This document shows, piece by piece, positions 10,705 through 21,502 of a DNA stretch of 64,000 bases (position 1 is its first letter; the number at the start of each line of letters is the position of its first letter). This DNA is from Rotaria sp. Silwood1 (Eukaryota; Rotifera; Eurotatoria; Philodinida; Philodinidae). The notes beneath the pieces were generated by a model. That model did no database searches. It was not told the origin of the DNA and saw nothing but the letters and a program-made list of their open reading frames with translations. Position numbers and translations under genes: made by a program. The stretch spans positions 62,001-126,000 of the forward strand of contig CAJNOP010000538.1 of NCBI GenBank assembly GCA_905250075.1, read 5' to 3'.

Positions 10705-11838
10705 TGTGGGCAGCTTTAATGCCATTTTTTGTGGCAATACCTGGCTGGGCACTTGACTAGCACAATCTACAAAAGGTGCTTTTTGCATTGAGCTTTGTCC
10801 GTGATATAAATTGTTCAGAGCATAAAGATTTCCGATGTTTTTATAAAAATATACATATCTGGAAAACCTTTATGTGTTGAAATATTGATATTTTGGTCGT
10901 ATCTCAATGAATAGCAGAACTCTTTGGAGATTATGCTGTTATAGCGGTCGCTTGCTTATGGGAAAAGTATGAGCGTAAAGGCTTGTAATAATTTGAATGC
11001 GCGTCATCAGATATTCCTACGAAATGATCGGAGCTTCCACTATGATTGGTGAAATCGGTAAATTTTTCGAGCCCAAGCTACTTTCAATCCACGTTACGCT
11101 CAATTAGCACGAAAAAAGATGGATTAAAAAAGATTTTTTTTTTGAGAAAAGTGCTTGAGTACTTACGGATGTACTAATCTGTTATTGTTTGACAAAATAT
11201 GTTCATCGAGCAAATGCTTCATGTAATCAATATTCGTTTAATTGGGTGTGTATGAAGTTCGAATAATAAAGTTTTTCGTTTGAATTAAAACTAAATTAGG
11301 CTGAGATTTCAATTGTTCTTCTGGATGGATAGCGATGGCTAAATAAAAATTCAAAACTAAAGATTATGCAAGATTTTTATCATATGATAAAATATATCTA
11401 TTTTTCGATCCACTAATGATCACCAAGTGAGTAATTGTAATTAGATGATTTATAGGTTCGACAAGCAAGATCGCCTTTTGTAAATCTCTATGACTATTGA
11501 GGAATTAAATATGAATCCTGATGAAAATTCGATTCAGTCTCACACATCGTAGAATCAATATATCATGATACTAAATATTCAAATCCATTTATAATATGAA
11601 TGATCAACACGTTTGAGAGAAAGAAAAACATGCATTTAGGTCATATCAAAAGTAGTTACGGAACTATTTCAATTTCTTATAGAGTGCTTGAAGAAATTTT
11701 CTTTTTATATAGACTGATAGTAAAAACAGAGATCTGCTTTTCTACACCATTTGATCATTGTTCATCTAATATCATAATAATAAAACTTCCATTAGACTTG
11801 TTTAACAATGATATAAAACAAAAACATTAGTCCATATT

Positions 11839-11907
11839 GGAGTGTGAGTGTGGATTCTGGTATCGTTGAAGTGAATATCCACACTCACACTTCACACACT
11901 CACACCA
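11839..11907. repeat. Interstitial telomere-like hairpin 5
   Basis: A GGAGTGTGAGTGTGGAT arm and a complementary ATCCACACTCACACTTC arm flank a spacer of about 25 bp. The units are degenerate (TGTGAG and TGTGGA beside TGTGGG). Confidence 0.7.
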
Positions 11908-12892
11908 TTGTGATGCATTCACATGGCTTCACTATCTTTTCTTTTGGCTAAAACCCGACAACATCTGACCGATCTTATCTAGTGGACCGTGGAAAGTTAT
12001 ATAGAAATTCGTAATTCTTTTCGAAATCATTCGTTTTTCCTCCTAAGCAGTATACAAAATCTGCTTCAAACCAGCTGTTATGAATCATCTGTTACTAAAC
12101 ATATTCTCTTTTTTCAATTGTAATTTTTCTGTTCGTTGTGCTGCTCTATATGCTATGATGATAGATGATTCATTTTCCTGTCCTTTTCTTTTATAAGATA
12201 TTTTCATTCACATCTTAGATAAATGTTTCTCTTCGTGCCGGTTCTAAAAAGTATCAATGTTATGATTTATTCATACGTTTATATAGAGGCAATGTGTTGA
12301 AATAAAATATGCACATAGTAGTTAGAATTCAATACATAAATAAAGTACAACATCATTTATATTTGTAACCATTTTGAATAATGATCTTAATCTATGACGA
12401 TAGGTCGATTAAGACACTCTCGTTCTAGTGTATTTTGGCAGACTCTGGTATTAAACTAATACAGCATTAGAATTTATTCGTGATAATCAATGATCAGGTT
12501 ATAATAGAAAAGCGTACTCTTAAAAATGGCGTTAATTTATAAATAGTCATTACTCATTGGTAAAGAATGATAGCAATGTTGTCAATATCGCCATTGTTAT
12601 ATGACTCTGAATACCGATTCATCATTACAAGCAACGTCAGAAAACGAGCAGCAACGAACACAAGTTCGTTTGTCTACTGAAATAGTGAGGACAATTCATT
12701 TCCTCGATCAATAACGAGCACTGACCCAAGACTACTGGTACTACCCACCATTTAATTATTTGCATTAACAAAACTTAACGATACTATAACGCTATCATCT
12801 TGAGTATAGTAACCACCTATCCATGCCGACAGATTAAATTGCACCGTTTGGTTATCGATGAGAAGAGGATCAATCCAGTTAGTGAGGATAAG

Positions 12893-13033
12893 GATGGGTG
12901 TGGGTGTGGGTGTGTGGGTGGGTATGGGTGTGGATGTGGATGTGGATGTGAGTGTCTTCTCCTCCCCACATCCACACCAGACATCCACACTCACACCTCA
13001 CACTCCACATCCACACCCACACCCCACACCCTA
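12893..13033. repeat. Interstitial telomere-like hairpin 6
   Basis: About 60 bp of TGTGGG/TGTGGA units is followed by a GTGTCTTCTCC core and about 70 bp of CCACAC/CCCACA units. Frames through it translate to repetitive Val/Gly or Thr/Pro/His and are not genes. Confidence 0.8.
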
Positions 13034-13266
13034 CATTGCAGTTTTTCTGACTACTCCATTTTAGTTACTGTTAACTAGATAAAGAGATCGAGTGTGTTCT
13101 TTTTTCTTTGGAATTATTTTAGGACTTTTTTTATCTATTTTCTTTAGTTTAAGTCGATTCTGATCGCTTTTTTTATTTGATAAGTATTCTCGTGTGTTTC
13201 GTTTCCATTTTGATGATATTAATATGAACAGCAAAACTAATTAACTTTTCACGTTGATGCGATCTT

Positions 13267-13520
13267 GTGAATCTTCTCTGTAAAATTGTTGGACAAATTA
13301 TACTTGGTATGGCTTTGTTAGAAGATATTCAGTCAAAATTCGATGTACCATTGTCTATGGAATGGAGCCGGCCATGGCAACAGCACGATACACTCAGTAG
13401 TGGCACATTTTCACCAACACTGAATTTTCTCGATTTTTTTCTTCAGTGATTTGTGAAGATCCTTCAGAGCGTTGTCAATTTGCTAATGTACAAATTTCAC
13501 AAAACTGTTAAAAAGTATCT
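13267..13520 (+). pseudogene. Protein-coding fragment with a frameshift, family not recognised
   Basis: One frame reads ALLEDIQSKFDVPLSMEW and continues with SRPWQQHD to 13449, where it stops. The +2 frame then carries on at once as VICEDPSERCQFANVQ to a stop near 13516. The composition is protein-like on both sides of the shift, so I read it as an internal exon of a decayed gene. The ATG/TTG at the front is not a convincing start. No family recognised. Confidence 0.3.
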
Positions 13521-16500
13521 CTAGTACAGTCTACATTTGATATTTATATGTCATATTCGACTTACATTTGTCGTTTCACAGCTATGGATGACTTAATTCT
13601 GACCATTAATAAAAAGCCTTTGTATTTTAATATCTGTAGGCACAGACATTTATCTGAAAATATATAAAATAAAACTTCAAAAAGCATACTAGTATATTGT
13701 TAATAAAATTACATAAATCACTGACATTAAAATATATTCACTTTGTTTTTCATGGCGGACTTTTGAGACACCCTGAATATATCCATCGTAAATTCAAAAT
13801 CAAATGCAAATAATAAAGCAAAGGAAAAAATTGGATTAAAATATTCAAACTATAAATCTTTAACCTCAAATTGATGATAATTCTACTTCGAACATTATAA
13901 ATGATCAAATCGAATCATCACTTGATGAACATCTTTTATCGAATGAAGAATCTTGAAATTGTTCTCCATTATTTTCACGCTTTATCTCGTTGTTAACAAT
14001 GAATCATCATTTGTAATAAATACTTTCCTTGGTCGATCAAATCGAAAAGAAAAACAACGAAAAAGAAAATAATGTAAAAAAACTATGAATGTATTTTCGA
14101 TTAAATTGAATGTATTCCTATTTCATTTTATTCGTTATTTGCGATTAAATAAAATGATTTCGATAGATTTATTTGATTTTATGATTGAAATAGATGAGCA
14201 ACTCTTAATACAATGATGTAAGCCAATGAAATACGCTTTGAATGTAAGGTCATTTGTTTTGTTCGCTGGTTTTATTAGGTACTTTCAAGATAAAGGAGTG
14301 CCGTGAAGAGATCAAAGCAGGAGAGGGATACTTGAGAAAATTGAATAAAGGTGTGCTTCAGACTGATTCAACGCAGTCAAAATTGTAGAACGTGGAAGTT
14401 TTTTGGCATCAAAAGCAGAGCAGATTTTTTTCGATTGTAAAAAGTGTACCAAAAGTCTTGTTGTTGTCTTCCATATATCATACAAAAGACGGATTTCAAG
14501 AGAAGCTCATAAATTCAATCAGAACTTAACACAATTTTCTGTATTATGAAAATTGTTACAGGCTCCTAGAGAATTCTACTTTCTCTTAGGTTATTCTGTA
14601 CGGAATATCTTTCTGTGTTTAGTTCAGAAGTTTATTATTGCTTATGCCGGCGAAGGTGACTGCACTTGTGATAACTGTTAAAAATGAAATAACTTGTGGC
14701 TTTTGAAACTCGCAATCAGTTTTCAAATAGCTTTATAGACTTTGATCATCGCGTCAAATATTTCAATCAATTCAATTTTTGTCAGTATTCTTTTTACATC
14801 TTTTCAGAAATTTAATTATCATCGCTGAAAACGATATTGTTTTTTACGATTACTTGAGGAAAATGAATAAATAACTGTGAACTTTGTCGTCAGAAAGGCT
14901 AAAATGGTTCCAAAATGTTATTGACTGATCGCAGGAATCAATTAAATTTCCCAAATCTTTATAAAGTCGCAAAGAAGTAACCAGAAAATTTGTCTAAAGA
15001 AGGAGAAAGCTCCAGGAGAAATTTTCAAAAGCAAAAGGACTTATTCTCCTTCACTAGCGTCGTTGCTACGGATAGTTACGATCATCATGAAACGAAATTT
15101 TTTGGGACTCTCAGTGTTAACCATTGAAAAATCAGTTTATACTGTGTGGATGTTGGTTTTTGTCTGTGTTTCACCCACGTCAACATCCTCTACTCATAGT
15201 GATGTATATACTCTGTAAGTTTTAGAGCTTTTGATGAAAACAACCTTGAGAAACCCAGACGACAGAGGGTTCCCATTAAGCGAATTCAGATTGCAAAGGT
15301 GAAGCATCGTTTATGTGACTTGTTTGTAACCAAGTGAACATGTGCATGCTTTTTCAGCTTCTTTTTAGGGTGTGGGCGGTTTTTTCTTTGCATTATGTCT
15401 TATTGTTAACAGCAGAACAAATATAAGAGTAAGAGAAAGAACACGTGTGACTTCAGTTGCAACACATCAGAGGAAATAAAGTTCTTCGAATAGCGACAAT
15501 GTCAACTCTGAAGTTTCGAAAAGTCGACAGTGAATGAGTAGGATTCGAACAATATTTCCCTTGTGTTTTTCTTCTAGTGATCAATGGCCATGAATCGTAT
15601 GTAAATCAATAGTAGGCGATACAAATTAGGAAAGTATGATTTGAAAATTAATTATAACGTAGCATGGTAAGAAAAAAAATACTTTTTTTAAAGATGAAAA
15701 AGAACATACTGTGCTATTCTTGGAGGCACTTTTTCTTTAGTTTTTTTTTTTTTTTTGATGACAAGTAATTAAGTTTTCATTCTGTATTGAGAGTTTCTAT
15801 CCGATCTATTATCAGCAGAAAATACTTATATGAATTAAAAGATGCTAAAAGTTTTATAAAAAAAAGGTGAATAAGCATCTTTCGAATAAATTTCGATCGA
15901 AATAAGATAGAGAGAAAGAGCTGTGGTTTTCATTGTTAAAGACGCATCGAATCATAAAGTGCAGATTTTCAAGTTTTCAAGCGATATTTTTGAAAATGAA
16001 TGTATCTCATACGGTGACCTACAGTTAATTTTCAATTATTACGTGTTCATTTAAAATGCCAATCGAAGATCTACAATTGGGCAAGGCTTAGATTTTTAAC
16101 ATTAATCCTGCAAGAGTTTTAGGCATTTAGCCAGAAAATTGAAGCCGATTTTACTAGGAATTCCTGTGAAAAAGTCACTTTTCTGCTTTTTCTGTTATAA
16201 GAAGCCAATTGTTCGGTTATTTACGTTACTTAATTTTAGAGAGTTGATTGAAAAAGCTTCAGAAAATATATTAGGAATACTTATTATACATGATTCTATG
16301 CGGCTTCATTTCTTCTTTCCAATTGAGTAAATCGTCTTTATTTATCTTGTTTCTATCTAAAGTTATTCAAAAACTATCCACTGACATTTCTGAAAATGAC
16401 CATTATTTTCTACCTGAAAGACCCTGTGCATATTTCACAGCTGTTTCTCTATAAACTTTTTATCCATCGGTCTTTGAGTTTTGACTCGAATCCATTTTTC

Positions 16501-16815
16501 CTTACAAAAATATCTAGCATATTATAAAAGAACGTAATAGCTGTAGATAAGACATGAGATGATGAGTTCCAATTTTCAAGAAATGACTATGAGAAAAATT
16601 CCATGTGCATTTAATTTAATGCTTTGAGAAATAAGCGCAGAAAATTAATTTCAATATAAAAAGAATATAGAAATAGTGTATATTTTTTTATTTGTTGATG
16701 ACTAGCGCAATTAAACTGTTGTTTTAATTTCCCATTGACTTCTAGAATATATTTAAAAAAAAACAGTAGCTGGCTCACATTTGTGTAAGTAAAAAAAATG
16801 GATAAAATTGATATA

Positions 16816-16870
16816 AGGGTGTGGATGTGGGTGTGGGTGAAGCCCTTGTCTTCATCCATGTATATCCCAC
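16816..16870. repeat. Interstitial telomere-like hairpin 8
   Basis: AAGGGTGTGGATGTGGG and further units lead into GAAGCCCTTGTCTTC, with only a remnant C-rich arm (ATCCATG, TATCCC). It carries the GTCTT core motif shared with other hairpins. Confidence 0.6.
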
Positions 16871-17646
16871 GCTCTATATACTTGTCATTATCAAATGAAT
16901 TGACTGACCCAAATCAACCTACCCTCTGAAATACATATTTCATTTCGGTATACTTTTTATATTAAAAAGTGAATTTCCCAATGTAGTTCCGCATCAAGCT
17001 AGAAGTTGTACCCTTCAATTGAATGTCTAAAAATGAATTTCAACTATATATCATCGACATTTAATCTGAACCCTTGCAGAAATGTTCTTTAGCTTGTTTC
17101 ATCTATTGGATAATGATGGGCAGATATTTGAATTTCCTCGAAATTGAAATTTACCATACCGTCAGATAAGATCGGAAAATTCTACAGAATTCCATAATAT
17201 TCTAAAGATATCTTTCAAACTCAAAACTAAAGTTTAATCTTTGATCTGATAATACATAGTGATATCTCCATAAAGGCTCCAGAAGGCTGTGGAACATTCC
17301 AGAAATATTTAGTTGATTTTTGCAGGATTTAGATGGTTCCTATAATATTGCAGAAGTATTTGACTACGCCATTTAACGTCGAATCTTCAATATTGAACCT
17401 GGCAAGACAGACAAACAGATAGACACACACTTTTTACGAGTGAGATTAAAGGGAAAGTGCACACGGTACTCATCGACACCCGAAGCATTCAAAACAGTTA
17501 ATTTTTTTACGAGAATTATTCATCACGTAGATTAAATCTTGCACATAGGTGAAATATAGATGCAAGTTGGCTATAATGTATCGGTTTTAAAAAACTGACC
17601 TTTTATCCATCCATGTTTTCATTTTGTAGATTTACTTCTGACGGCA

Positions 17647-19119
17647 ATGTTAAACTTTCCTCACCCTAACCAGAAGCTACTTCCCGACCAGATTCAATGC
17701 GTATCACCAGCGCATCAGTCATCGGACCCGAAAATAACTGATCGACTCAAAGGTTCTCTGTTGGGCCTAGCCGTTGGTGATGCACTAGGCGCAAGTGTTG
17801 AATTTCGTCCACGACAGTATCTCGTCGATCATCCTATAGCAAATATGCAATCGGGAGGGACATGGGGTCTTCAAGCTGGACAATGGACAGATGATACATC
17901 GATGGCTTTGTGTCTCGCTTCATCACTCATTAGTCGAAAAGAGTTTGATCCGTACGATCAGTTAGTACGCTACAAGTGGTGGTACAAGCATGGTTATCTA
18001 TCTTCAACTGGACGCTGCTTTGATATTGGCAATGCAACGCATAAATCATTGGATGAATTTTGTCGTCGTCAGAATGAGTGTCAACGACGTTGGGGGACAG
18101 TTAGTGAAGAACAAATGGACAGCTTTTCATATGAAGAAATGCGTCCATCAGGTTTTGACGTCAATTGTGGTGGATCAAATGCCAATGGTAATGGTGCGCT
18201 AATGCGTCTTGCACCGGTACCACTCTTTTTCTATCGAGAACCTGCAAAGGCAGTCGAATTCTCAGGACAAAGTGCCCGTCTGACACATGGCGATCCAAGA
18301 GCAATCGATGCATGTCGTTACTACGGAGCTCTCATCGTTGCGGCAATACACGGCGAGAGCAAGGAAAAGTTACTCGATCCTAACTTTTATTCAGCACATC
18401 GAGCTTGGTTTGGAAGGAATGAACTTCACAGAGAAGTACTTGCTGTAGCAAGCGGTTCATTCAAGCAAAAAGATGGATATTCAATGGGAATTCGAGGTAG
18501 TGGTCAAAGTGTTAAATCACTCGAAGCAGCTTTGTGGGCATTTTGGAGTGATGAACAATCTTTTGCAAAAGGAGTACTCAAAGCAGTGAACCTCGGTGAT
18601 GATACGGATACAACAGGAGCTATCTATGGACAACTAGCAGGTGCTTACTATGGTTCTAATCAAATTCCACAAGATTGGACGCAAAAGCTCTATGCGAAAA
18701 ATTTAATTTCCTGCATCGCTGAATGGCTACAAGTATTAGGAAATTCGCGCTCTCCAGCACAGCCATCACAGCAACAACTATCAGGGGATTCGCGCTTTCC
18801 AGCACAGCCATCACAGCAACAAGTGTCAGAAAATTCGCGCTTTCCAGTACAGACATCACAGCAACAAGTAGCAACCAGGATGTCTCCACCAACTGGAACA
18901 CAACACGATCAATACAACAAGACTCATCAAAATCTATCAAGAGTCGTTTCAAATCCAACTCATTATTTACCTGTTATAAATCCTCATTTGACAAAAAAGA
19001 GCATAGCACAGAATAATATACCTACTAGAAAGCCTGGTCCTGCTACTAATAAAACCACAAGTAACGCAAAAAACACCCAAAACCAGTCGTCTTGGAGTTG
19101 GTTTAGACATGAACAATAA
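17647..19119 (+). CDS. ADP-ribosylglycohydrolase family protein
   Basis: The DraG/ARH family removes ADP-ribose from modified proteins or cleaves related ADP-ribose esters using a two-magnesium centre. The 490-residue frame is intronless. Residues 31-360 form the family domain: RLKGSLLGLAVGDALGAS at the front, WTDDTSMAL (TDDT at 81-84) and LGDDTDTTGA (D318, D319, D321) supply the metal ligands, and NGALMRLAP and a HGDPRAIDA segment lie between. The C-terminal 120 residues are low-complexity, Gln/Ser/Pro/Asn-rich, with three tandem units of SRFPAQPSQQQ type. ATG 17647 is 17 bp past a TTTTGTAG acceptor-like site. Lack of introns, higher GC and the bacterial-type domain suggest horizontal acquisition followed by growth of a tail, but this is inference. 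The substrate (protein-Arg, -Ser or other) cannot be fixed. Confidence 0.9.
   Translation: MLNFPHPNQKLLPDQIQCVSPAHQSSDPKITDRLKGSLLGLAVGDALGASVEFRPRQYLVDHPIANMQSGGTWGLQAGQWTDDTSMALCLASSLISRKEFDPYDQLVRYKWWYKHGYLSSTGRCFDIGNATHKSLDEFCRRQNECQRRWGTVSEEQMDSFSYEEMRPSGFDVNCGGSNANGNGALMRLAPVPLFFYREPAKAVEFSGQSARLTHGDPRAIDACRYYGALIVAAIHGESKEKLLDPNFYSAHRAWFGRNELHREVLAVASGSFKQKDGYSMGIRGSGQSVKSLEAALWAFWSDEQSFAKGVLKAVNLGDDTDTTGAIYGQLAGAYYGSNQIPQDWTQKLYAKNLISCIAEWLQVLGNSRSPAQPSQQQLSGDSRFPAQPSQQQVSENSRFPVQTSQQQVATRMSPPTGTQHDQYNKTHQNLSRVVSNPTHYLPVINPHLTKKSIAQNNIPTRKPGPATNKTTSNAKNTQNQSSWSWFRHEQ
18738..18869 (+). repeat. Coding tandem repeat in the glycohydrolase tail
   Basis: Three near-identical units of about 51 bp encode (N/D)SRxPxQxSQQQ. 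The high DNA identity between units indicates recent expansion. Confidence 0.8.
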
Positions 19120-19866
19120 TTTTTTTTTTAACAGACTGAAATGTGATATGGAGTCTAATCTGCTTGATTGTACTTTACCTTAAATTTATACAGTTGATTG
19201 CTCATTCTGAAAAACTTTGTACCCTAATCACAATTCTTCTTTGATAATAAACACGAGCCCAATGAATAAATATTGATCGTCAGTAAAATCTCGTCTCCAT
19301 ACAAGAATTTCTTAACGAATTCATTGATTTGTCCTTGTTTGTTTCATATGGCATCAAATACGAAAAAACCGTTTTTGCTTGATAACATTGATAAGAAAAA
19401 AAATGAAAGAAACAAGTCGAAGTAAATATATTCAATCAAAACACGAGAGAAAACTCTCACATCATCACAAAAATTTCCGATGAATACCTTCACTGAGTTG
19501 ATAGATTCATTTGGAAAAGTTTGGATAAAAAAGAAACGATAATCGATACGATACAGTCGAATAGTATTGAAAGAAAGAATCATAGCAACATAAATATGTG
19601 TACATCTTTTTTTCGATTAGCTTTATGATCCTGATGTTGCCCTCGTTTTATCTGTTGTCCTACTCACACACGAAATGACATGTTTCGCAAAGAATAACAT
19701 GATTTAATAGAATAAGACTCTTTTTGATTCTCAGTAGAAGGCATACCATGCAACTCGTCTGATCATGGAATATTGATAGATATTTTACTGAAAACAAATA
19801 AAATTGAATTTCTCCAGTGTCTTGTACATCAAACTATGTGCCATTTAGCGTGTAAATGGACAATAA
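19120..19866. other. Intergenic, nothing recognised
   Basis: AT-rich spacer between the glycohydrolase and the next telomere-like hairpin. A 79-codon minus-strand frame is low complexity and not supported. Confidence 0.4.
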
Positions 19867-19962
19867 GCGTGTGGGTGTGGGTGTGGGGTGTGGGGGGGGT
19901 GTGAGTGTGAATGTGGATGGGTATGGGTGTAGATAAAAACAAGACGTACACCCACACCCTCT
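19867..19962. repeat. Interstitial telomere-like hairpin 9, at a gene breakpoint
   Basis: About 60 bp of G-rich units including GTGGGTGTGGGTGTGGGGTG is followed by a GATAAAAACAAGACGTA core and ACACCCACACCCT. Coding similarity of the F-box-family pseudogene begins within a few bases of its right edge. Confidence 0.8.
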
Positions 19963-19963
19963 A

Positions 19964-20806
19964 AAATGTTTCTTGTTGACTTCATTTGGTCGAATACATG
20001 ACTATGATAAGCTAATTGTACCATTGCTTCGTCAAATGTTACAACTAGAAAAAGTTATGTTATTCCTTACGGTTCGTGGTCGAATTTCATTCATTGATGA
20101 GAATCATCTGGTTAATTACATCCTTAGTAACATGTCATATCTACATACCTTTATCTTCAATATCATCACTGAAATTTTCACACCAAACCCAGAACTTTTG
20201 TCAACACCTGATGAAATTGGACGAATGCTTATCCAAAGAGGATATAAGATGAATTGTTATACTGACTATACTAAATTTCGCATGGGTCAATGTCATATTT
20301 ACTCACTTCTGTTCACTATGGAACGCATTGATACGCATAGTTGGAAATTTCCTGGTGGTTTATTCATGACTGTTCGTTACTTAGTGGCGCATGATTAATA
20401 TTGTCCATTTGAATATGATTTCTTTGTTCGAATCTCTCAAGCTTTTCCATTGCCAAACAAATTAGCAATACGTAATAAAAATGAACAAGAGAAGAAGTCA
20501 ATACATCAACAAGAGGACCATGAACAAATATCTTCGATTATTGAATATTCTCATCTTATGATACTTGATGTCTCAAGTTGTGATATCGATTACGTGAAAC
20601 AGTTTCTTTTCGACTTCAACACACGTTTACATTATCTTAACACATTACATACCAAATATATAGGCTTGGTGATCGTAACAGAGAATTTCACATATCATGC
20701 TGCTCTTGCTAATTGTTCAAAATTAAAACATATTATCTATGATTCAAAATCATTGATATACCCAGAAAATTTCTACCATTATTTTTCTTTATTGTGTTGT
20801 AAATAA
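19964..20806 (+). pseudogene. F-box/LRR-like family pseudogene, N-terminally truncated with in-frame TAA
   Basis: From 19964 the frame reads like the C-terminal leucine-rich half of a large bdelloid F-box-family: YDKLIVPLLRQMLQLEKV, then a HTFIFNI segment, GQCHIYSL, and SWKFPGGLF. A TAA at 20396-20398 interrupts it, and the same frame resumes with CPFEYDFFVRISQAFPL, SIIEYSHLMILDVS and VKQFLFDFNTRLH to a natural-looking stop at 20804-20806. The N-terminal F-box part is absent and is replaced by telomere-like repeat. Such proteins are expected to act as substrate receptors of SCF ligases, but this copy cannot. The family call is from memory of typical members. Confidence 0.7.
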
Positions 20807-20886
20807 AAATTTCTTTATCCAATTGTAATATTTTTTTTTTATATATCAATTTAAAAAAAGAGAATGAAAGTGATCTTATTATTGCT

Positions 20887-21088
20887 AGGGGAGGGAAGTT
20901 ACCGTTACGTTGCCAAGTAACTAGTAACTCCAAAGTTACTAGTTACCAAGTAACTAGTAACGCCGAAGTTACTAGTTACCAAGTAACTAGTAACGCCGAA
21001 GTTACCAGTTACCGAGTAACTAGTAACTTTGGAGTTACTAGTTACCTGGTAACGTAACTAGGTAGTAACGGTAACTTCCCTCCCCTAA
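20887..21088. mobile_element. Palindromic MITE built of GTTACTAGTTAC units
   Basis: The termini AGGGGAGGGAAGTTACCGTT and their complement enclose tandem, self-complementary CAAGTAACTAGTAAC-type units, so that nearly the whole 200 bp is palindrome on two scales. TTATTGCT occurs immediately left (20879-20886) and right (21089-21096), which fits an 8-bp hAT-type target duplication. No coding sequence. Confidence 0.8.
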
Positions 21089-21243
21089 TTATTGCTCGTT
21101 ATTTAATTGTACGGATGATGTTGACATATGACTTGTTCGCAATGGAAATTATACTAATGTAAATGTTAAGTGCTTTTCAAGAATATACGTATATAATGAA
21201 ATATGATGATGAATTAGAATACAAACTGAATGAATATGATTAA

Positions 21244-21502
21244 GATGGTCGAACACCATTACATTATACTACTGATAACGATTTACTTCATGTTGTTCAA
21301 TTATGTATTAACAAAATCTAGAGCGAAAAATGTTTCTCAAAATGCACTAAATCCATTAATGTGGGCAGAATTAGAAGCAAAAAAACATCTAATTGATTTT
21401 TCTTTGAAAATAATTGTTCATCAGATTTACCATGGTTTGAAACAAAAGAGTTACTTTTGCAGTCGTATCCAAGTGAGTATACACACAAGCATTTACATCT
21501 GA
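21244..21502 (+). pseudogene. Ankyrin-repeat-like coding fragment with frameshift
   Basis: One frame (21244-21321) reads DGRTPLHYTTDNDLLHVVQL, a good ankyrin-repeat beginning, and ends in TAG. The overlapping frame then supplies the NVSQNALNPLMWAELEAKK segment expected after it. This looks like a single frameshift in a short remnant. The parent gene is not identified. Confidence 0.4.

Larger units (their letters stand above)
10516..17646. other. Long gene-poor stretch with telomere-like hairpins and weak coding relics
   Basis: No intact gene is visible in 7.1 kb. Telomere-like hairpins lie at 10645-10704, 11839-11907, 12893-13033 and 16816-16870, with faint traces near 15147-15192 and 15368. 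Weak coding relics are at 13267-13520 and around 13866-14080. The rest shows no domain, tRNA or foldback that I can support. Confidence 0.5.

Noticed and set aside
12752..13078. Three overlapping frames of 68-92 codons
   Set aside because: Produced by the TGTGGG/CCCACA hairpin. Low complexity only.
15147..15192. Telomere-like hairpin near 15.15 kb and a GGGTGTGGGCGG run at 15368
   Set aside because: Too degenerate to call with confidence; mentioned only as traces.
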